Shown here piece after piece: positions 59,741 through 64,000 of a stretch of DNA of 64,000 bases. Position numbers and translations under genes: made by a program. Origin of the DNA: Rubricella sp038526735. Lineage in GTDB: Bacteria; Pseudomonadota; Alphaproteobacteria; Rhodobacterales; Rhodobacteraceae. Position 1 is the stretch's first letter; each line of letters starts with the position of its first letter. The stretch lies in contig JBCBGM010000006.1 in the NCBI GenBank assembly GCA_038526735.1, positions 13,462 to 77,461 on the forward strand. Direction: 5' to 3'. Below the pieces are notes generated by a model. It saw only the letters and a program-made list of their open reading frames with translations, was not told where the DNA came from and did not search any database.

Positions 59741-60352
59741 ATGGGACGCCGCGTTGATCTCAACTGGGACGAATGGAACCCCGGCCTCGACACTGATGAG
59801 ATGACAATCGCACAGGTTTTGGCGTCAATGCCCGCCGCTGATGCCGATGACGTGCCCGAGATCATCAAGAAATACGAAAACCCCGAAAGCCCCGATGCCC
59901 TGCCGGGCGCAATCACCCTCGCCCGGCATGACTGCATCCACGTGCTGCTGGGGCGCGGCCTGCATGTGCAAGACGAGGCCTTTGTGATTGGCGCGACCAT
60001 GGGGGCGGCCTCTGACATCACAGGCGACATCGTGGAGTTCTTCATCAAAGTCTCTACTACCGACTACCCCAAACACTGGCGCTTTCAGGAAGAGCACATC
60101 GCCTCGTTCCGGCTGGGGGTGGGCTACGCGATGGACAATTTGAAGGCCAAAAACCTCCACCTCATCCCGCTCGAGGAAGAACCCTGGCAGTCCAAAACCG
60201 TGCGCACCGCACGCAGGGAGCTCGGGATCGTGAAAGAAGAGCTGCGCGCCTATTTCCGCAAAGCCGAACTCCTGGTTCCCGGCACCAGAGCCACAAGGCG
60301 GCTCGACACCTCAGCACAGCGCACAGACAAGCAGCTTACCCGGAAGGGTTGA
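59741..60352 (+). CDS. Coq4-like metal-motif protein
   Basis: A 203-residue protein without signal or membrane segment. ARHDCIHVLLGRGLHVQDEA contains His63-Asp64-x2-His67-x11-Glu79, exactly the HDxxHx11E metal motif of Coq4, which binds zinc or lipid-like ligands in ubiquinone biosynthesis. The remainder is helical, as in Coq4, but I find no further conserved block and no other coq gene nearby. The C-terminus is basic and probably disordered. It is the last gene of the operon. A catalytic or ligand-binding role is likely; a part in quinone chemistry is only a possibility. Confidence 0.68.
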   Translation: MGRRVDLNWDEWNPGLDTDEMTIAQVLASMPAADADDVPEIIKKYENPESPDALPGAITLARHDCIHVLLGRGLHVQDEAFVIGATMGAASDITGDIVEFFIKVSTTDYPKHWRFQEEHIASFRLGVGYAMDNLKAKNLHLIPLEEEPWQSKTVRTARRELGIVKEELRAYFRKAELLVPGTRATRRLDTSAQRTDKQLTRKG

Positions 60353-60564
60353 GATGGGGGTGTGCGGCCGGTGGTGTGGGTTGGGGGAGTTTTAGCGTTA
60401 CAGGCCCAACGGGAGGGATCGCCCTACGAGGCTACCACCACAACACTTAAGTTCATTTTTCGATAGCGTCCGCGCGCGTGTCTCCCCTACCCCAACGACA
60501 TCGCTTTCGGCGTTTTCATGCACCGCGCAGACTCGATCTACGACGACTCTCCGGCAGTGCGGTA

Positions 60565-60780
60565 TCAGTTTCCCAAGTAATACCTCTGGCGCGCTTTAGC
60601 CGAAGACACATCGGGATAACCACCCAACGACAAGACACGTTCACGATCATTGACCCGATAGCGAAAGTGCCAGAGCCGACCGCCCGACGTCTTCATCAGC
60701 AGCGTCAACCCACCCCCATCCGCTAAACGGTACTGCGCCGATTTTGGTTTGAGAGTCCGAATCTAAATGTCTGACAGCTT
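60565..60780 (-). pseudogene. Tyrosine integrase N-terminal remnant (DUF4102 arm-binding domain)
   Basis: Read on the minus strand the frame gives KLSDI, a TAG stop (60763-60765), then IRTLKPKSAQYRLADGGG, LTLLMKTSGGRLWHFRYRVN, DRERVLSLGGYPDVSSAKAR and soon a TGA (60565-60567). This is the N-terminal arm-binding domain of P4-type phage/island integrases (typical form I..LKP...YRL.DGGGL.L.V...G.K.W.FRYR..G..R.LSLG.YPDVSLA.AR). It lacks a start codon, has a premature stop, and all of the catalytic domain is gone. It lies downstream of the 3' end of tRNA-Thr in the same orientation, the standard place for an integrase. Confidence 0.75.
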
Positions 60781-60785
60781 CGTTT

Positions 60786-60850
60786 TGTGGATATCGCATT
60801 TGGCCAAATCACCCGATCTCCATGCCAGTATCCACAAATTATGTGGATAC
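60786..60850. repeat. Three TGTGGATA repeats, two as a palindrome
   Basis: TGTGGATA occurs at 60786-60793 and again at 60842-60849; its complement TATCCACA is at 60829-60836. The last two extend to a perfect nine-base inverted pair, GTATCCACA and TGTGGATAC, around AATTA. They lie between the integrase remnant and tRNA-Thr. They differ from the DnaA 9-mer TTATCCACA by the first base, so they could be integrase arm sites, DnaA-like sites, or an operator. Confidence 0.5.
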
Positions 60851-60890
60851 CCTCGCCCCTGACTGGACAGCATCGGACAAGTGAAATCCC

Positions 60891-60909
60891 TAAAACTGAT
60901 ATTTATCAG
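60891..60909 (-). terminator. Weak terminator after tRNA-Thr
   Basis: On the minus strand CTGAT-AAAT-ATCAG is followed by TTTT. The stem is only five base pairs, but it is placed 39 bp past the tRNA 3' end. Confidence 0.35.
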
Positions 60910-60947
60910 CTATTTAAGACAACATAAATTCTGTTTGGAGGAGGATA

Positions 60948-61023
60948 TGGTGCCGGTTGAGGGACTCGAACCCCCGACCCACTGATTACAAATCAGTTGC
61001 TCTACCAGCTGAGCTAAACCGGC
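60948..61023 (-). tRNA. tRNA-Thr (anticodon TGT)
   Basis: The minus strand folds as a 76-nt tRNA: acceptor GCCGGTT pairs with AACCGGC, D-arm AGCTCAGCTGGTAGAGC, anticodon stem ACTGA/TCAGT with loop TTTGTAA (anticodon TGT, reading ACA), T-arm with GGTTCGAGTCC, discriminator A and an encoded CCA end. It is the probable attachment site of the element whose integrase remnant lies just downstream. Confidence 0.97.
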
Positions 61024-61075
61024 ACTCTCGGGCTATTTGGCAGCATCGCGGGGGCTGTGCAAGGCGTCGCTTTGA

Positions 61076-63469
61076 TTATCTAAAGAGGCCTTCGACCGCA
61101 TCGCGCGCGCGATCTTCCACCGCATCTTCAAGCTCTTGGGCGCGCTCTTCGGCGGCCTCTCGCGCGGCCTCTTCCGCCTCCTGCGCGGCGTCTTCGGCGG
61201 CGCGGGCAGCTGCGTCTGCTGCCTCTCGGGCGCGGCGGGCGGCGGCATCAGCCGCCTCTCGGATTTGGCGCAGGCGTTCGGCCTCTTCAAAATCGGGGGC
61301 AAAGCGCGGGCTGCTCCAGGGGCCAGAGACGCGTACCGGCAGGCCCAGACCGGAGCGATCTTGCTGCCCACCCTGCCCCTCGGCATCGGCCACCAGACGC
61401 GGCGACATCAAAAGGTCCAGCGACTGGTCTGGCAGGTCCACTGTACCGTCGCCTTCGAGGCGAAAGAACGGCGCGGTCATGCTCAACGTTTCGGTGGTCA
61501 TGATCCCATCTGCGACGCCAAATTCGGCCAGGGCGCCGGTGAAATCGGTCCGCCCATCGCTCGCATCCTCACCACTCAACACGCTCGTCACGGCGTTAAG
61601 GTTAACGCCTTGGATACGCCCTTCGCCCAACGTGGCGGAGACGGTGCCGTCGAGGCTCGAGACAAGCGCAAGCAGGCTCTCTCCCTCCGCCGACAGATCA
61701 GCGGCGGCGTCACCGAGTGCACGCACGCAGCTCTCACCACCCAGGACCACCGACAGGACATCATGGATCCGCACGCGCCGCAGGTCTGTGGCGAAAGACA
61801 CGGTCTGCGCCGCACCGTTTGCACCGATCGTGGTCGTCCCACCGCCACCAAACGCTTCGGCGGAGAGGTTGGCGGCGAGCACGCTGTCCGCGAGCCCCGC
61901 CTCAAGCCGCAGTGGCCCCAATTCGAACGGAGGGGCGATGAGAGTTTCGACCGCCGCAACGATATCGGCATCGACCAAATCCAACAGCTCAAAGGGAAGT
62001 GGCTCATCACTCCACCCTTCGGCCTCTGCCGTCTCCGCAGCGCCCGAAGTCTCGCCAGAGCCGTCCTCCCCCGCATCCGCCGGAGCCTCACCCAGAAACG
62101 GCATCAGATCGAGGCGGGTTGAGGCGATATCCACCGCCACCCGCGGCCGTGGGCCGTCCCCAAAATAGCACAAGCTCCCGCCAAGATCGGAGGCATCGAG
62201 CGTTACGCTCAGGTTCCGTAGCCCCGTGCAGGCATCGAGCGGTGCGAGCACCACATCGCTCGTGATCGAGAGCGCGTCGAGGGTTTGGTCGGCGGCCGTG
62301 ATCTCTCCAGCGCCCGCCCACAACAGCAGGTCCGCAAGGCCCGAAACCTCGGCAGAGAGGCTGCCCTCAAACGTCGGAGCATCAGCAAAAGCGCCGCTTC
62401 CAGCCATGCGCAGGGCCACATCCTCATCGACGGAAAGATCGACCTCAAGGTCGAGGGTCTGCGCCTCAAGCACATCCGCAGGAGCCGCCGCCAAAACAGT
62501 CACCGCAACCCCGCGGCCATCCCGGCGCAGGCTGCTGGAGAGGTTGGCGACCAGCCCATCTACGCCCGACTGCACCTCTAACAACGCCCGCAGGTCAGAG
62601 ACTTGGCCCGCCTGCTCTGGCCAGGCGATGTCAAAGACCTCAACCGTGCGCCGAGGTGCCGACATCGCGAAAGTCGCCGTGCCCGAAAGCGTGGGCAACG
62701 CGGTAGAGGCATCGACGATGGTGACATCCAGCCCCAGCCCCCCAAGCGTGCTATCAAACTCCGCAGACACACGCCCCGGCGCGTTTTGGAGCAGCGCCTC
62801 CGGCGTCTCAACGGTTGCGTCGAGGCTGAAGCGCTCAGCCTCCCACCGGCCACGTCCGGTGAGCAGCAGCGGGGCATCGATAGCGTCGAGCGAAACGTTG
62901 AGATGCAGCTCATCGATGCGGGTCGTCACACCGCTCACGGCATCATCGACGAAGACCTGCGCATCAATAACCGAGATGTTGAAGCTCTGCACCGGCAGGG
63001 GCGCAGGCGCATCAGCACCGGGCTCTGAAACAGGCTCTTCGGCAGCCGTCTCGGCAATCACACTCTCAGCAGCAGCCGCATCATCCACCGCTGCGGCCCA
63101 GCTGGAGTTTCCGTCCGCGGTCTGCTCGAGCCGAATGAGCGGCCGCAGCACGCTGACCTCAGCAAGCTCAAACTGCCCACGCAGCAGTGGCAAGATCGAG
63201 AGCCGCGCAACCACGCTTTCGGCTTGCAGGAGGGCACCGCCCTCCCATCCACTGCGCCGCACCACAATCGCGCCGGTCCCTACCCCAATCGCCGGATAGA
63301 CCGACGGCCGCAACCGGCCCGTAATCTCCACCGAATAGCCCGTCGCCTCTTCGATCGGGTCTTGGATCAGCGGCAAAATCCGCTCCGCCGGGATCAGAAA
63401 GACACCGGCAAACACGACCACAATCAGGCCGATCAGGACGTAGAGAGTGCGGCGAAGAAAGCGAAACAT
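61076..63469 (-). CDS. AsmA-family envelope protein
   Basis: A 797-residue protein with one N-terminal membrane helix (about 8-28, LYVLIGLIVVVFAGVFLIP) and a long periplasmic part. EEATGYSVEITGRLRPSVYPAIGVG is the AsmA N-terminal signature; the C-terminal half (GRTDFTGALAEFGVADGIMTTETLSMTAPFFRLEGDGTVDLPDQSLDL) matches the AsmA/TamB-like domain. Members are thought to move phospholipid between the membranes. The last 70 residues are unusual: almost pure Ala, Glu and Arg helix (AADAAARRAREAADAAARAA...), likely a coiled coil. The gene follows gapR at 90 bp on the same strand, and tRNA-Thr lies 52 bp past its stop. Confidence 0.88.
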   Translation of the reverse strand: MFRFLRRTLYVLIGLIVVVFAGVFLIPAERILPLIQDPIEEATGYSVEITGRLRPSVYPAIGVGTGAIVVRRSGWEGGALLQAESVVARLSILPLLRGQFELAEVSVLRPLIRLEQTADGNSSWAAAVDDAAAAESVIAETAAEEPVSEPGADAPAPLPVQSFNISVIDAQVFVDDAVSGVTTRIDELHLNVSLDAIDAPLLLTGRGRWEAERFSLDATVETPEALLQNAPGRVSAEFDSTLGGLGLDVTIVDASTALPTLSGTATFAMSAPRRTVEVFDIAWPEQAGQVSDLRALLEVQSGVDGLVANLSSSLRRDGRGVAVTVLAAAPADVLEAQTLDLEVDLSVDEDVALRMAGSGAFADAPTFEGSLSAEVSGLADLLLWAGAGEITAADQTLDALSITSDVVLAPLDACTGLRNLSVTLDASDLGGSLCYFGDGPRPRVAVDIASTRLDLMPFLGEAPADAGEDGSGETSGAAETAEAEGWSDEPLPFELLDLVDADIVAAVETLIAPPFELGPLRLEAGLADSVLAANLSAEAFGGGGTTTIGANGAAQTVSFATDLRRVRIHDVLSVVLGGESCVRALGDAAADLSAEGESLLALVSSLDGTVSATLGEGRIQGVNLNAVTSVLSGEDASDGRTDFTGALAEFGVADGIMTTETLSMTAPFFRLEGDGTVDLPDQSLDLLMSPRLVADAEGQGGQQDRSGLGLPVRVSGPWSSPRFAPDFEEAERLRQIREAADAAARRAREAADAAARAAEDAAQEAEEAAREAAEERAQELEDAVEDRARDAVEGLFR

Positions 63470-63559
63470 CGCGCCACCGTTGCTTGAGGATTAGGTCGCC
63501 GCCTAGCTTGCAGCCCGCACGGTGCGATTCAACCGGGCAATCGCGCCTGTCACAGAAGT

Positions 63560-63841
63560 TTAGATTCCGAGCGCGTCGCGATAGACCTGCAACACCGCCT
63601 CTTCCTCAGAGATTTCTTGCGGGTCTTTCTTGCGCAGCGCGATCAGCTTGCGCAGGATTTTCACGTCATAGCCGCGCCCCTTGGCCTCTGCCATGACCTC
63701 TTTCTGCTGGTCTGCGATGTCTTTCTTTTCCGCTTCAAGCCGCTCAAAACGCTCGACAAATCCGCGCAGCTCACCCGCTGTCACACGATAGGCGCTCATG
63801 GGGGCATCTTCTTCAATCGCGCCGAGCGCATCTTCGGACAT
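63560..63841 (-). CDS. gapR: Nucleoid-associated protein GapR (DUF2312)
   Basis: A 93-residue helical protein. AYRVTAGELRGFVERFERLEAEKKDIADQQKEVMAEAKGRGYDVKILRKLIALRKKD is the diagnostic DUF2312 core; in Caulobacter this protein (GapR) clamps overtwisted DNA ahead of replication and transcription. The ATG at 63841 has GGAGTGTGAT before it; an in-frame start 12 bases earlier is possible. The N-terminal extension EDALGAIEEDAP is acidic. Bases 63767-63835 are repeated in exact inverted form at the end of the window. Confidence 0.95.
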   Translation of the reverse strand: MSEDALGAIEEDAPMSAYRVTAGELRGFVERFERLEAEKKDIADQQKEVMAEAKGRGYDVKILRKLIALRKKDPQEISEEEAVLQVYRDALGI

Positions 63842-63931
63842 ATCACACTCCAAGGTTGGGTCGCGCCGACGCTACCGGGGTGGGAAACGCGCCGCAAGCG
63901 GCCTCCTTGCAGAAGACGGGCACATAGGCAA

Positions 63932-64000
63932 GAAGATGCGCTCGGCGCGATTGAAGAAGATGCCCCCATGAGCGCCTATCGTGTGACAGCGGGTGAGCTG
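63932..64000 (+). repeat. Exact inverted copy of the gapR 5' coding region
   Basis: These 69 bases are identical to the complement of 63767-63835 and read EDALGAIEEDAPMSAYRVTA in the plus frame, then GEL. The copy starts at the third gapR codon, lacks the original ATG and ribosome binding site, and runs off the window. The arms are separated by a 96-bp non-palindromic spacer. It may continue as a second gapR copy or be a fold-back join in the assembly. Confidence 0.85.

Larger units (their letters stand above)
60353..60947. other. Gene-poor region with integrase remnant and repeat sites
   Basis: 595 bp between the Coq4-like gene and tRNA-Thr. It contains the integrase remnant (60565-60780) and three TGTGGATA-type repeats (60786-60850), both listed separately. 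60353-60564 shows no gene. The composition is lower in GC than the flanks, as expected for a relic of an integrated element. Confidence 0.65.

Noticed and set aside
60478..60726. An 82-codon plus-strand frame
   Set aside because: It is antisense to the integrase remnant and shows no protein-like features.

Overview
The window is about 60 % GC, densely packed chromosomal DNA from an alphaproteobacterium, most likely a marine Rhodobacterales (Roseobacter-type) species. The evidence is a B12-dependent class II ribonucleotide reductase, an IscR with a single cysteine, the gene order pyrH-frr-uppS-cdsA-dxr-rseP-bamA-skp-fabZ-lpxA-lpxI-lpxB, a GapR (DUF2312) gene, RTX proteins ending in Hint domains, and a complete C-P lyase cluster. 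No read-level or database check was possible, so the taxonomic call is inference.

Layout. 1-2576: start of an iron-sulfur assembly locus (cysteine desulfurase, iscR), a divergent hydrolase and anmK. 2639-8152: tyrS, a palindromic intergenic repeat, a small Lys/Ala-rich protein and nrdJ with a tandem NrdR-box promoter. 8589-14406: accessory metabolism (Rieske oxygenase, small protein, aldose epimerase, Ldh-family dehydrogenase, PLP lyase, cytochrome P450). 14650-18535: a peptide-type ABC importer without ATPases. 18532-30173: the minus-strand envelope and isoprenoid run from pyrH down to lpxB. 30303-36326: three tandem RTX-Hint paralogues. 36249-42266: YitT protein, trigger factor, DEAD-box helicase, VOC protein, aldo/keto reductase and a hexapeptide acyltransferase. 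41598-55954: a phosphonate utilisation cluster. 56165-60352: a five-gene envelope operon of unknown function. 60565-61023: an integrase remnant beside tRNA-Thr. 61076-64000: asmA-like gene, gapR, and an inverted partial copy of gapR at the window edge.

How the genes work together. The phosphonate region has import (phnD, phnC, phnE, phnE), core C-P lyase (phnG, H, I, J, K, L), phnN, two PhnM-family hydrolases, a GntR repressor and PhoB-box candidates in both control regions. It lacks phnP and instead contains a histidine-phosphatase-like protein and a TIM-barrel protein that may handle later steps. The lpx/bam/rsep run builds lipid A and assembles the outer membrane, and shares precursors with the dxr/uppS isoprenoid genes.

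The best candidate for an undescribed system is the operon at 56165-60352: a short OmpA-like protein, a two-helix membrane protein, a substrate-binding protein fused to an OmpA domain, a membrane-anchored VWA protein, and a cytosolic protein with a Coq4-type HDxxHx11E metal motif. Other points worth a look are the tandem RTX-Hint trio, the phnM/TIM-barrel/phnM arrangement, and the 69-bp exact inverted copy of gapR that runs off the window end (true duplication or assembly fold-back).
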